Below are positions 23,833-32,141 of a stretch of DNA of 45,333 nt, piece by piece. A program made the position numbers and the translations under genes. Where the stretch lies: contig JAAYMC010000089.1 of NCBI GenBank assembly GCA_012521555.1, positions 1-45,333 on the forward strand. Reading direction: 5' to 3'. Each line of letters opens with the position of its first letter. Positions within the stretch are counted from its first letter, which is position 1. The notes under the pieces were generated by a model, which did not search any database, was not told the DNA's origin, and was given only the letters and a program-made list of their open reading frames with translations. This DNA is from Clostridiales bacterium. Lineage in GTDB: Bacteria; Bacillota; Clostridia; Oscillospirales; Oscillospiraceae.

Positions 23833-24473
23833 GTCATTTTCTCCTGCTTGACTTTTTTGTCAATGATGTGGCGGGACTTAAGCTCCTCCCGCACGTCCCC
23901 GATGGGGATGCCAAGCTGCGCCATGAGCACGAGGACGTGGTAGACAAGATCGGCAATTTCGTAGACCGTCTCCCTCTTGTCCTCGGCCTTTGCGGCGATG
24001 ATGACCTCCGTCGACTCCTCGCCGACTTTTTTGAGGATTTTGTCGAGCCCTTTTTCAAAGAGGTAGGAGGTGTAGGAGCCCTCCTTTTTCTCCGTCTTGC
24101 GCCCCTTTATCAGCTCCATGAGCTTTTCGAGCGAAAACCCCTCGGGCTCCAGCCCTTCAAACACCGGCCGGGTAAAGCACGAGTCCGTCCCGAGGTGGCA
24201 GGCCGGGCCCGTTTTGCGCACGAAGACGCACAAAGCGTCCCCGTCGCAGTCGGCGGTGATGCGCACGATGCGCTGCACATTGCCGGACGTCTCGCCCTTG
24301 CGCCAGAGCTCCCCGCGCGAGCGGGACCAGAAGCACGTGCGCCCCTCCTTCATGGAAATCTCAAGGCTTTCGCGGTTCATATACGCGAGGGTGAGCACCG
24401 CGCCGGTATCCTCGTCCACCACAATGGCGGGGATGAGGCCCTGTTCGTCAAATTTCAGCGTGTCAATATCCAT
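23829..24473 (-). CDS. hisIE: Bifunctional phosphoribosyl-AMP cyclohydrolase / phosphoribosyl-ATP pyrophosphohydrolase
   Basis: A 214-residue fusion covering steps 2 and 3 of histidine synthesis. The HisI part (about 1-115) has VDEDTGAVLTLAYMN, SRGELWRKGE and the metal-binding Asp/Cys motif ADCDGDALC. The HisE part (about 125-214) is an all-helical MazG-like domain with GEESTEVIIAAK and ADLVYH. ATG 24473 is preferred because GAGG lies 8 nt before it. The ATG at 24479, which overlaps the hisF stop, is only 2 nt from that site. Confidence 0.94.
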   Translation of the reverse strand: MDIDTLKFDEQGLIPAIVVDEDTGAVLTLAYMNRESLEISMKEGRTCFWSRSRGELWRKGETSGNVQRIVRITADCDGDALCVFVRKTGPACHLGTDSCFTRPVFEGLEPEGFSLEKLMELIKGRKTEKKEGSYTSYLFEKGLDKILKKVGEESTEVIIAAKAEDKRETVYEIADLVYHVLVLMAQLGIPIGDVREELKSRHIIDKKVKQEKMT

Positions 24474-24475
24474 CG

Positions 24476-25234
24476 TCATATCCTCACCGGTATCCCTTCG
24501 CTGGCAAGAAGCCGTTTGAGGGCGGGGATTTCCACCTCGCCGAAGTGGAAGATGGAGGCGGCCAGCCCCGCGTCCACCTTCGGAATCGTCTTAAACAGCC
24601 GGACGAAATCTTCCGCCGAGCCGGCGCCGCCCGAGGCGATGACGGGGATGCTCACGGCGTCGCAGATCGCCTCGAGCATCTCAAGGTCAAACCCGCCCTT
24701 GACCCCGTCCGTGTCGATGCTGTTGACGACGAGCTCCCCCGCGCCGAGGGACTCGCCTTTTCGCACCCACTCGATGGCGTCAAGCCCCGTGTCGTCCCGC
24801 CCGCCGCGGGCGAAGACGCGGAAACGCCCGTCCACGCGCTTTATATCCACCGACAGCACGACGCACTGGTCGCCGTACTTGCGCGCCGCCTCAAGGATGA
24901 GACTGGGGTTTCTGATTGCGCCGGAGTTGACGCTCACCTTGTCCGCGCCGCACTTGAGGACGCGGTCGAAATCGTCGAGGGAGCTGATGCCGCCGCCGAC
25001 GGTCAGCGGGATGAAGATGCACGAGGCCACTTCCCGCAGAATGTCCGTAAACAGCCGCCGCTCCTCGACGGAGGCGGTGATGTCGTAAAACACGAGCTCG
25101 TCGGCCCCCGCGTCGCTGTAGTGCTTGGCGAGGGTGACGGGGGAGCTCACGTCCCCGAGCTTCTGGAAGTTTACGCCCTTGACGACGCGCCCGTCTTTCA
25201 CGTCAAGGCACGGGATAATGCGCTTTGTAATCAT
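24476..25234 (-). CDS. hisF: Imidazole glycerol phosphate synthase cyclase subunit HisF
   Basis: A 252-residue TIM barrel that, with HisH, converts PRFAR and ammonia to IGP and AICAR. The N-terminus MITKRIIPCLDVKDGRVVKG carries the catalytic Asp11 motif. The second catalytic Asp is in VNSIDTDGVKGGFD. Phosphate loops GGGI and ASGGAGS are present. The ATG overlaps the hisA stop by 4 nt, with GGAGG upstream. Confidence 0.97.
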   Translation of the reverse strand: MITKRIIPCLDVKDGRVVKGVNFQKLGDVSSPVTLAKHYSDAGADELVFYDITASVEERRLFTDILREVASCIFIPLTVGGGISSLDDFDRVLKCGADKVSVNSGAIRNPSLILEAARKYGDQCVVLSVDIKRVDGRFRVFARGGRDDTGLDAIEWVRKGESLGAGELVVNSIDTDGVKGGFDLEMLEAICDAVSIPVIASGGAGSAEDFVRLFKTIPKVDAGLAASIFHFGEVEIPALKRLLASEGIPVRI

Positions 25235-25965
25235 GTCGCGCCCTCCTCTATCCTCCGCACGAGGGCGAGCGCCTCGCGCAGGTCAATGCTCCCCGTGTAG
25301 AGCGATTTTCCGAGAATGACGCCGTGCAGCCCCAAGCGCGCGAGCGCGGCGATGTCCTCAAGCGCCGCGACGCCGCCCGAGGCGATGATCTCAAGCGGCA
25401 GCTTTTCGGCAAGCTCCCTGTAGAGCGCGTGGTTGGCCCCGCCGAGCACGCCGTCTTTCGATATGTCGGTGCAGATGACGGTTCTGACGCCGATGGATAC
25501 GAGCTTTTGCATGAAGTCAAGGCACCGCGTCCCGGTGACCTCCGTCCACCCGCGGATGGCGACAAAGCCGTCCAGCACGTCGACGCCGACGGCGATTTTC
25601 TCCCCGTGCCGCGCGGCGGCGTCCGCGAGGAAAGCGGGGTCGGTAAGCGCCGCCGTCCCGAGGATGACGCGCGCGATGCCGGCGTCAAGGTACTTTTCAA
25701 TCGTTTCCATCGAGCGGACACCTCCGCCGACTTCAACGGGCAGGCCCGTCTCCTTCGCGATGCGCGCAATCACGTCGAAATTCGGCGTCGTCCCGTCCCG
25801 CGCGCCCTCCAGGTCGACGACGTGGAGGTACTGCGCCCCCGCGTCCCGGAAGGCAAGGGCCTGAGAGACGGGGCTGTCGTTATACACCGTCATCTGCTTA
25901 TAATCGCCCTTGTACAGGCGCACGGCGCGCCCCTCGTACACGTCGATGGCCGGCAAAAGAATCAT
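25231..25965 (-). CDS. hisA: ProFAR isomerase HisA
   Basis: A 244-residue TIM barrel that isomerises ProFAR to PRFAR. MILLPAIDVYEGRAVRLYKG holds the first catalytic Asp, and TDISKDGVLGGAN the second. Phosphate loops are GGGVR and ASGGV. ATG 25965 has AGGAGG 7 nt upstream; a longer frame to 25989 is rejected because it would run into hisH and precede the ribosome site. Confidence 0.96.
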   Translation of the reverse strand: MILLPAIDVYEGRAVRLYKGDYKQMTVYNDSPVSQALAFRDAGAQYLHVVDLEGARDGTTPNFDVIARIAKETGLPVEVGGGVRSMETIEKYLDAGIARVILGTAALTDPAFLADAAARHGEKIAVGVDVLDGFVAIRGWTEVTGTRCLDFMQKLVSIGVRTVICTDISKDGVLGGANHALYRELAEKLPLEIIASGGVAALEDIAALARLGLHGVILGKSLYTGSIDLREALALVRRIEEGAT

Positions 25966-25976
25966 GCTGTGACCTC

Positions 25977-26594
25977 CTAAACAGAGCAAAACGCGCGCAG
26001 GATGTTCAGTCCCGTCTGGCCGCTTTTTTCCGGGTGAAACTGCGTGCCGAACACATTCCCCCGCTCCACCGCCGCTGTGACGGGCACGCCGTACTCCGCC
26101 GTGGCGGTGACGGCGTCTTCGCAGCCCGAGGCGTGGTAGGAGTGGACGAAATAGACGTGCTCGCCCTCGCCGACAAACCGGAACAGGCGGCTTTTCGGCC
26201 TGTCCTTCGGGAAAATGAGCGCGTTCCAGCCGATGTGCGGCACTTTCAGCCCCGGCGGCAGAAGGGGCGCAAGGGGCACGACGCTCCCGGGGATAAGCCC
26301 CAGGCCCTTGTGCTCGCCGTACTCAAGGCTCCTGTCAAAGAGCATCTGCATCCCAAGGCAGATGCCGAGAAGCGGCTTGCCGGAGAGGGCCTCGCGGCGC
26401 ACGACTTCGTCAAGCCCCGCCCGGCGGAGCTTTTCCGCCGCGTCGCGAAACGCGCCGACGCCGGGGAGCACGATGCGCTCGCACCGGGCGATTTCATCCG
26501 CGTCGCCCGTGACGATGGCGTCCGCCCCGATATATTGAAACGAGCTGCGCAGGGAAAAGAGGTTTCCCACGCCGTAGTCGATTATGGCTATCAT
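25977..26594 (-). CDS. hisH: Imidazole glycerol phosphate synthase glutaminase subunit HisH
   Basis: A 205-residue class I glutamine amidotransferase feeding ammonia to HisF. IDYGVGNLFSLRSS opens the protein. The nucleophile is in GICLGMQMLFD, and the His/Glu pair in FGTQFHPEKSG. All triad residues are intact, in contrast to the GatD-like protein in this window. AAGGAG lies 7 nt before the ATG. Confidence 0.97.
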   Translation of the reverse strand: MIAIIDYGVGNLFSLRSSFQYIGADAIVTGDADEIARCERIVLPGVGAFRDAAEKLRRAGLDEVVRREALSGKPLLGICLGMQMLFDRSLEYGEHKGLGLIPGSVVPLAPLLPPGLKVPHIGWNALIFPKDRPKSRLFRFVGEGEHVYFVHSYHASGCEDAVTATAEYGVPVTAAVERGNVFGTQFHPEKSGQTGLNILRAFCSV

Positions 26595-26624
26595 TATGGT
26601 CTCCTTGATTTTCGCCTGAAAGGC

Positions 26625-27212
26625 TTACAAGACGCCTTTCGTCGACGGGATTTCCCCGCCCAAAGCGGGGTCGACGGCCACGGCCGCGCGCATGGCGCGG
26701 GCGAGGGCCTTAAAGCACGCTTCCGCGATGTGGTGCGCGTTTTTCCCCGCAAGCTGGCGGACGTGGAGCGTGACGCCCGCGCGGCGGCAAAAGGCGAGCA
26801 AAAACTCCTCCACGAGGGAGGCGTCCATCCCTCCGAGATAAGGCACGTCGAAACTCAGTCCATAAGCGAGGTAGGCGCGCCCCGAGATGTCCACCGCGCA
26901 CTGGACGAGCGCTTCGTCCATGGGGACGGTCGCCTCGCCGTACCGCGCGATGCCGCGCCGCTCCCCGAGCGAAACGTCAAACGCGGCGCCAAGGCAGATG
27001 CCCACGTCCTCCACGGTGTGGTGCGCGTCCACGTGCAGGTCGCCCGCGCACTGAACCGTCAGGGCAAACCGCCCGTGGCGGGCAAAGAGGGTGAGCATGT
27101 GGTCGAGAAAGCCGACGCCGGTGTCAATCGTACCGGCCTCGCCCCCGTCGAGGCAGAGCTTGAGCGTGATGTCCGTCTCGGCTGTTTTGCGCGTGATGGT
27201 GCTTTGGCGCAT
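26625..27212 (-). CDS. hisB: Imidazoleglycerol-phosphate dehydratase HisB
   Basis: A 195-residue monofunctional dehydratase converting IGP to imidazole acetol-phosphate. The two metal-binding repeats show GFLDHMLTLFARH, the DVHVDAHHTVED type (here HVDAHHTVEDVG) and later KNAHHIAEACFKA. There is no phosphatase domain. ATG 27212 has AAAGGAG 8 nt upstream, which rules out a GTG at 27230. Confidence 0.96.
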   Translation of the reverse strand: MRQSTITRKTAETDITLKLCLDGGEAGTIDTGVGFLDHMLTLFARHGRFALTVQCAGDLHVDAHHTVEDVGICLGAAFDVSLGERRGIARYGEATVPMDEALVQCAVDISGRAYLAYGLSFDVPYLGGMDASLVEEFLLAFCRRAGVTLHVRQLAGKNAHHIAEACFKALARAMRAAVAVDPALGGEIPSTKGVL

Positions 27213-27230
27213 GGCAGCGGCTCCTTTCAC

Positions 27231-28283
27231 TTAAATAATGGCGCGGATCGTATCCACGAAGATGTCCATCTGCTCGGCCGTGCCGACGGTGACGCGCAGG
27301 TAATCGGAAATGCGCGGCAGGTTAAACCAGCGCACCAAAATCCCGCGCGCGCGCAGTTCGGCGTACAGGTCATGGCCGGAACGCTCCGGGTGGCGGATAA
27401 AGAGGAAATTGGCGCGCGAGTCGGTGACGATAAAGCCGAGATCGCGCAACTTTTCAGCCGTTTCATCCCGCACGCGGGCGATTTCGCGGCAGTTTTTCGT
27501 GTAGTACGCCTGCTCGTCCAGCGCCGCTTCGCCGGCGGCCAGCGCCGTGCGGGAGAGGTTGTAGGGGTTAAAGGAATTGCGGATTGTATCGAGGTCCTGA
27601 ATGAGCGGCGCGCAGGCGGCGGCGTAGCCGATGCGCGCGCCCGCAAGCGACCTGGACTTAGAAAACGTGCCCACGATGAGCAGGTTGTCGTACTTATTGA
27701 TGAGCGGGACGGCGCTTTCGCCCCCGAAGTCGATGTACGCCTCGTCGATGAGGACGATGTGGTCGGGGTTGGACGCGGCGATGCGCTCGATATCGGAGAC
27801 GGGGAGAAACAGCCCTGTGGGGGCGTTCGGGTTGGCAAGCACCACGGGGCGCCCCACGGCGACGTAGTCGTCCACGCAGACGGTAAAATCCTCCCGCAGC
27901 GGGACGATGTCCGCCCGCACGCCGCAGAGGTTGCAGTAGACGGGGTAAAACCCGTAGGTGATGTCCGGAAAGCGCACGGGCGTGTCCCTGTCGAAAAACG
28001 CCAGAAACGCGAAGGCAAGCGCCTCGTCCGACCCGTTCGTGACGAGCACGTTTTCCGGCAAAACGCCAAGGTGCGCGGCAAGCTTTGCGCGCAATCGCCG
28101 CGCGTCGGGGTCCGGATAGAGCCGGAGAGAGGCCGCCTCGTCCCGCACGCGCTCGAGCACGAGCGGGGACGGGGGATAAGGCGACTCGTTCGTGTTGAGC
28201 TTGATGAAGGCGCCGTCCTGCGGCTGCTCGCCGGGGACGTACGGCACGAGGTTTTCGTAGCGGCGTGATAAAAAACGGCTCAT
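27231..28283 (-). CDS. hisC: Histidinol-phosphate aminotransferase HisC
   Basis: A 350-residue fold-type I PLP aminotransferase using glutamate as donor. The substrate loop LNTNESPYPPSP is near residue 28, NPNAPTGLFLP and DEAYIDFGGES are in the middle, and the PLP lysine is in GTFSKSRSLAGARIGY. The start overlaps the hisD stop by 4 nt, with GGAGG at 7 nt. Confidence 0.96.
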   Translation of the reverse strand: MSRFLSRRYENLVPYVPGEQPQDGAFIKLNTNESPYPPSPLVLERVRDEAASLRLYPDPDARRLRAKLAAHLGVLPENVLVTNGSDEALAFAFLAFFDRDTPVRFPDITYGFYPVYCNLCGVRADIVPLREDFTVCVDDYVAVGRPVVLANPNAPTGLFLPVSDIERIAASNPDHIVLIDEAYIDFGGESAVPLINKYDNLLIVGTFSKSRSLAGARIGYAAACAPLIQDLDTIRNSFNPYNLSRTALAAGEAALDEQAYYTKNCREIARVRDETAEKLRDLGFIVTDSRANFLFIRHPERSGHDLYAELRARGILVRWFNLPRISDYLRVTVGTAEQMDIFVDTIRAII

Positions 28284-29560
28284 TTCTTCGCCTCCGGCTC
28301 AAAACGGATGGTGACGGAGCGGGCGTGGGCCGTCAGCCCCTCCCGCTCGGCGAAGGCGGCGATGTCGTCCCTTACGCGGGCGAGCGCCTCCTTCGTGTAA
28401 TATGTGTAGGAGAACTTCTTGATGAAATCGTCCACCGAAAGGGGGCTTGAAAAGCGCGCCGTGCCGAGCGTGGGAAGCGTGTGGTTGGGGCCGGCAAAAT
28501 AATCCCCGAGGGCTTCGGGGCAGTATTTTCCGAGGAAAACGGAGCCGGCGTTGCGCACCTTCTCCAGCAGGGGGAAGGGGTCTTCCACGATAAGCTCGAG
28601 GTGCTCGGGGGCGAGGGCGTTGGCAAGCTCCACGGCTTCGTCGAGCGAGCCGGCGAGGATGATTTTGCCGCCCGACTCGATGGACGCGCGCGCAATCGAC
28701 TCGCGCGGGAGCTCGGCAAGCTGCGATTCGATTTCCTCAGCGACCTTAAGCGCGAGCGCCTCGCTTGTCGTCACAAGGACGGCGCGGGCGCGCGCGTCGT
28801 GCTCGGCCTGCGAGAGCAGATCGGCGGCGACGTGGCGGGCCGGCGCCGTCTCGTCCGCGATGACGAGGATTTCGCTCGGGCCGGCGATCATGTCGATGCC
28901 GACGCGGCCGAAAACCTGCCGCTTCGCCTCCGCGACATACGCGTTTCCGGGGCCGACGATTTTGTCCACCGCCGGAATCGACTCCGTCCCGTACGCCAGC
29001 GCCGCGATGGCCTGCGCGCCGCCGCATTTGAAAATGCGGGTGGCTCCCGCGATGCGCGCGGCGGCGACGATTTCCGGGCGGACCGTCCCGTCCGGCCGCG
29101 GGGGCGTTACGAGGATAATCTCCTTCACGCCGGCAATCCGCGCCGGGATGCAGTTCATGAGCACCGTGGAGGGGTAGGCCGCCGTCCCGCCCGGGACGTA
29201 CACGCCCACGCGGGCAAGGGGCAAAACCTTCTGCCCGAGAATTTCGCCGTTATCGCCCGTGAGTTCAAACCCTTCCCGGAGCTGGCGGCGGTGGAACGCC
29301 TCGATGTTCCGCGCCGCGCGCAGCAGGATTTCGACGAAAGCCCCGTCCACCTGCTTGAGCGCCGCGGAGGCTTCCTCGTCGGTCAGCTCAAGGGAGTCAA
29401 GGCGCGCGCCGTCGAACTTCTCGCTGTAGCGGAGCACGGCGGCGTCGCCCTCGCGGCGCACGTCCGCGATGATGGCGGCGACGGCGGCGGACACATCCGC
29501 CTCGTCGTCGACGCGGATGAAGATTTCGGGCGCTTTGACATCTCTGAGAATTTTAATCAT
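28280..29560 (-). CDS. hisD: Histidinol dehydrogenase HisD
   Basis: A 426-residue zinc enzyme making the last two NAD-dependent oxidations from histidinol to histidine. Signatures include YVPGGTAAYPSTVLMN, VDKIVGPGNAYVAEAKRQV and IDMIAGPSEILVIAD, and the zinc/catalytic histidines in SQAEHDARA and LAPEHLEL. ATG 29560 has AAAGGGGG upstream. It overlaps the hisG end by 8 nt. The frame open to 29644 only shadows hisG. Confidence 0.96.
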   Translation of the reverse strand: MIKILRDVKAPEIFIRVDDEADVSAAVAAIIADVRREGDAAVLRYSEKFDGARLDSLELTDEEASAALKQVDGAFVEILLRAARNIEAFHRRQLREGFELTGDNGEILGQKVLPLARVGVYVPGGTAAYPSTVLMNCIPARIAGVKEIILVTPPRPDGTVRPEIVAAARIAGATRIFKCGGAQAIAALAYGTESIPAVDKIVGPGNAYVAEAKRQVFGRVGIDMIAGPSEILVIADETAPARHVAADLLSQAEHDARARAVLVTTSEALALKVAEEIESQLAELPRESIARASIESGGKIILAGSLDEAVELANALAPEHLELIVEDPFPLLEKVRNAGSVFLGKYCPEALGDYFAGPNHTLPTLGTARFSSPLSVDDFIKKFSYTYYTKEALARVRDDIAAFAEREGLTAHARSVTIRFEPEAKK

Positions 29561-30185
29561 CGCCGGGGCCCCCTTTCTCCGAAATTTTCCGGCAGAGCGC
29601 TGAGATTTCGCCGTGCTTAAACTTGTAGCTGGACTTGTTGGCAATGAGCCGCGCGCTGATGGGGCAGATCGTCTCGATGACCTCGAGGTTGTTTTCCCGC
29701 AGCGTCGTCCCCGTCTCGACGATGTCGACGATCACGTCCGACAGCCCGAGTATCGGGGCCAGCTCAATGGAGCCGTTGAGGCCAATCACGTCAATCTCCC
29801 GGCCGCGCCCGGCGTAATACGTCCTTGCGATGCGGGAAAACTTCGTCGCCACGCGCAGCGTCCTGTCCGTGTCTTCGCGGAATCCTTTCGGCGCGGCCAC
29901 GCACATCCGGCACTTGCCGACGCCAAGGTCGAGGAGTTCATACACGTCCGGCTGGTATTCAAGCAGGATGTCTTTCCCCGCCACGCCGACGTCCGCCGCG
30001 CCCCGCTCGACGTAAATGGCCACGTCCGAGGGCTTTACCCAGAAGAAGCGCACGCCGTTTTCGGGGCTTTCAAATATCAGCTTCCGGCCGCCCTCGCGGA
30101 TGGCGGGGCAGCCGTACCCCACGGACTCGAAAATGTCGTACACCGCGTCGCCGAGGCGGCCTTTGGGAAGGGCAATATTAAGCAT
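29553..30185 (-). CDS. hisG: ATP phosphoribosyltransferase, short form HisG
   Basis: A 210-residue catalytic subunit for the first step (ATP + PRPP). Short HisG lacks the C-terminal regulatory domain and needs HisZ, which is the next gene upstream. LNIALPKGRLGD opens the protein. The PRPP loop region is DVIVDIVETGTTLREN. ATG 30185 follows AAAGGAGG and overlaps the hisZ end by 8 nt, so translation of the two is coupled. Confidence 0.96.
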   Translation of the reverse strand: MLNIALPKGRLGDAVYDIFESVGYGCPAIREGGRKLIFESPENGVRFFWVKPSDVAIYVERGAADVGVAGKDILLEYQPDVYELLDLGVGKCRMCVAAPKGFREDTDRTLRVATKFSRIARTYYAGRGREIDVIGLNGSIELAPILGLSDVIVDIVETGTTLRENNLEVIETICPISARLIANKSSYKFKHGEISALCRKISEKGGPGDD

Positions 30186-31293
30186 TTCCGGCCTCCTTTG
30201 CCCTGCCGCCCTCAAGGCGCACAAGGCGGCGGTATTTTACGTTCTCATCAAGGGTCCTGGTCGCCCGCACGCTCTCGCCCGACTCCGTGATGCGCCGGAC
30301 GTGTTCGGCGGCAACGGCGGGCGGCGTTGCTTCGTCATAGAGGAGCAGGACGTCCACGTCGTACTCCCGGTCGGGCCTGTGGAAATGCTCGAGCAGGTCG
30401 AGGTAGACGGCAAAGCCGATGGCGCCGGCGTCCCGCCCGAACTGCTGGAGGAGCGGGTCGTACCGCCCCCCGGAGAGGATGCCCTCGGGCAGCCCGTCGA
30501 CATACCCCTGAAAGATGATGCCGTTGTAGTAGTTCATGTCGTTGACCGTCGAAAAGTCGATGTAAATCGCGCCGGAGCCGCCGAGGGCGCGGACGGTCTC
30601 CAAAACCGCCTCAAGCTCGAAGACGGCCGCGCGCATCTTCTCGTTCGCGCACAGAGACAAAAGCGTTTCGCGCACGTCCTCCCACTTCCCGTAGAGGGAG
30701 GCGAGTGTCGTAAGTTTGCGCGTGTTTTCCTGCGAGACATGGTGCCTCGCGCAGATTTCTTCAATCTCCGGCGCGTTTTTCCTGCTGATGCACCGCAGGA
30801 TGTCGGCTTGAACCTCGGCGCGCAGGCCAAGGGACTCGAGCAGCCCGCCGACAAAGCCAAGGTGCGATATGTCCAGCAGGTACCGGTCGCTGATGGTCTC
30901 AAGGCTTTTGAGGGCGAGGAAGATGACCTCGCTCATGGCCAGCACGTCGAGCTCGCCGATGTATTCAAGGCCGGCCTGCATCCGCTCCCTGATCTCCCGC
31001 CCGTCCGCGGAGAGGCGGTAGACGTTTTCGTTGTAAAAGTATTTGCACGCGCCGGCGCTCCCGCGCGTGTTGCGCACGATGGAGAGCGTGACGTCGGGCT
31101 TGAGGGCCATCAGGCGCCCGCCCGGCTCGTTGAACGTGACGACGTAGTCGCAGGGGAGGAAATTCTTGTTGCGCGCGTACAGGTCGTACTCCTCGAATTT
31201 GCTCATCTTGTACTGCGCGTAGCCGTACCGGCGGTACAGCGCGCGAAGGCGCAGCATCGCCTTTTCCTCATTTTTCAGCACTTCCTGCGTCAT
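30178..31293 (-). CDS. hisZ: ATP phosphoribosyltransferase regulatory subunit HisZ
   Basis: A 371-residue class II aminoacyl-tRNA-synthetase-like protein (HisRS paralogue) that forms the octamer with short HisG and carries histidine feedback control. Motif-like stretches include LMALKPDVTLSIVRN (motif 2 region), REIRERMQAGLEYIG, and the C-terminal LSGGRYDPLLQQFGRDAGAIGFAV. It does not charge tRNA. ATG 31293 is chosen over ATG 31326 because the promoter -10 box lies at 31329-31334, so the start of transcription would fall at or after the earlier ATG. It leads the ten-gene his operon. Confidence 0.92.
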   Translation of the reverse strand: MTQEVLKNEEKAMLRLRALYRRYGYAQYKMSKFEEYDLYARNKNFLPCDYVVTFNEPGGRLMALKPDVTLSIVRNTRGSAGACKYFYNENVYRLSADGREIRERMQAGLEYIGELDVLAMSEVIFLALKSLETISDRYLLDISHLGFVGGLLESLGLRAEVQADILRCISRKNAPEIEEICARHHVSQENTRKLTTLASLYGKWEDVRETLLSLCANEKMRAAVFELEAVLETVRALGGSGAIYIDFSTVNDMNYYNGIIFQGYVDGLPEGILSGGRYDPLLQQFGRDAGAIGFAVYLDLLEHFHRPDREYDVDVLLLYDEATPPAVAAEHVRRITESGESVRATRTLDENVKYRRLVRLEGGRAKEAGNA

Positions 31294-31328
31294 GTCGCAC
31301 TCACGCTCCGTTTCAGACTCATACAATC

Positions 31329-31334
31329 AGTATA
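31329..31334 (-). promoter_or_regulatory. Extended -10 promoter of the his operon
   Basis: On the minus strand TG-T-TATACT forms an extended -10. The -35 area is poor (TAGATT at 17 nt). Just upstream, 31349-31370 carries two GGTAAT direct repeats 16 nt apart and a rough 18-bp palindrome GTGxTA...TAxCAC, a possible operator. No T-box leader was found. Confidence 0.65.
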
Positions 31335-31456
31335 ACAGACTTTAGCGTGGTAATCTAGTAACACGGTAATACGACAATAAACAAATTTCAGTTAAAATAC
31401 CGTGCTCCTTTTTCCTTTTCTTCCAAATATGGGCGATTTTTTGGGGGACAAACGTC

Positions 31457-31485
31457 TTGCCCGGAAAGGCGCGGCGTGGTACGAT
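31457..31485 (+). promoter_or_regulatory. Weak promoter candidate for the small GNAT gene
   Basis: TTGCCC (31457-31462) and TACGAT (31480-31485) with a 17-nt spacer, 44 nt before the start codon. Confidence 0.45.
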
Positions 31486-31528
31486 AAGCGAAAAAGGGCC
31501 GCCTGGGCGGCATAAAGGAGTGAGCGCC

Positions 31529-31810
31529 GTGCCGTTTGTGCAGCATGAAAACAAAATCGTGTACGAGGAAGAGGGCGTCGTGCTGGCGGAGGTGGACTTT
31601 CCGGCCGTGGATGAGAAGACGGTGGACATCTGCCACACGTTCGTAGACCCGTCCCTGCGCGGGAAAGGGATTGCCGGCGAGCTGATGGCGCGGGCGGTCG
31701 CCGCGCTTCGGGAGACGGGGCGGAAGGCGCTGCCGACGTGCCCGTACGCCGAGCACTGGTTTGACGAGCACCCGGAGTGCGGCGACGTCTTGTGTGAAGA
31801 CGCGCAGTGA
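31529..31810 (+). CDS. Small GNAT-family N-acetyltransferase (YidJ/GtnA-like, PF14542 type)
   Basis: A 93-residue single-domain acetyltransferase. It has the CoA-binding motif V-D-P-x-x-R-G-K-G-I-A (FVDPSLRGKGIAGELM) and the C-terminal LPTCPYAEHWFDEHPE characteristic of this compact family. GTG 31529 is chosen because AAAGGAG lies 8 nt upstream; the longer frame from 31457 includes the promoter region. It is a single-gene unit between the divergent his operon and the convergent acpP. Substrate unknown. Confidence 0.88.
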   Translation: MPFVQHENKIVYEEEGVVLAEVDFPAVDEKTVDICHTFVDPSLRGKGIAGELMARAVAALRETGRKALPTCPYAEHWFDEHPECGDVLCEDAQ

Positions 31811-31834
31811 GCGCTTTCACAGTTTAATTAAAGG

Positions 31835-31863
31835 AAAAGCCGAAGCGGAACGCTTCGGCTTTT
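31835..31863. terminator. Bidirectional terminator between GNAT and acpP
   Basis: A 13-bp perfect stem (AAAAGCCGAAGCG with CGCTTCGGCTTTT) and a GAA loop. With T-ends on both strands it serves the rightward GNAT gene and the leftward acpP. Confidence 0.9.
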
Positions 31864-31870
31864 ATGTAGT

Positions 31871-32107
31871 TTAGGCCATGGCCCCGAGCTTTTGCTCGAT
31901 AAACTCCACAATCTCGGCAACTGTTCTGTAATTGTATACCGTCTCGTCGGTGATGACGATGCCGAACTCCTCCTCGAGCAGCGTAATCAGTTCGACAAGG
32001 TCGAGAGAATCGGCGCCGAGATCCTGCACCAGGTCAGTTTCCATCGTAATGCTGCCGGCATCGACGGCAAACTGCGAGGCGAGAAGCTCCTTGACTTTTT
32101 CGGTAAT
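31871..32107 (-). CDS. acpP: Acyl carrier protein with a non-canonical start codon
   Basis: About 78 residues, matching acyl carrier protein from the first helix (EKVKELLASQF) through the phosphopantetheine site DLGADSLDLVELIT (Ser34) to the last helix (VAEIVEFIEQKLG). It carries fatty-acid intermediates as thioesters. The frame has no ATG, GTG or TTG before the Met at residue 22, and an in-frame TGA lies at 32126-32128. The codons after the ribosome site AAAGAGGGGG read ATT ACC ATC ATT ACC GAA, so translation probably begins at ATC 32110 or ATT 32107. It follows jag, an unusual partner for it. A sequence error at the start cannot be excluded. Confidence 0.88.
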   Translation of the reverse strand: MTEKVKELLASQFAVDAGSITMETDLVQDLGADSLDLVELITLLEEEFGIVITDETVYNYRTVAEIVEFIEQKLGAMA

Positions 32108-32141
32108 GATGGTAATCCCCCTCTTTCAAAAAAGCTTGCGG

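Noticed and set aside
26034-28268. A 744-codon open frame on the plus strand opposite hisH, hisB and hisC
   Set aside because: It spans several real genes on the other strand, has no ribosome site and no recognisable domain; a codon-composition shadow.
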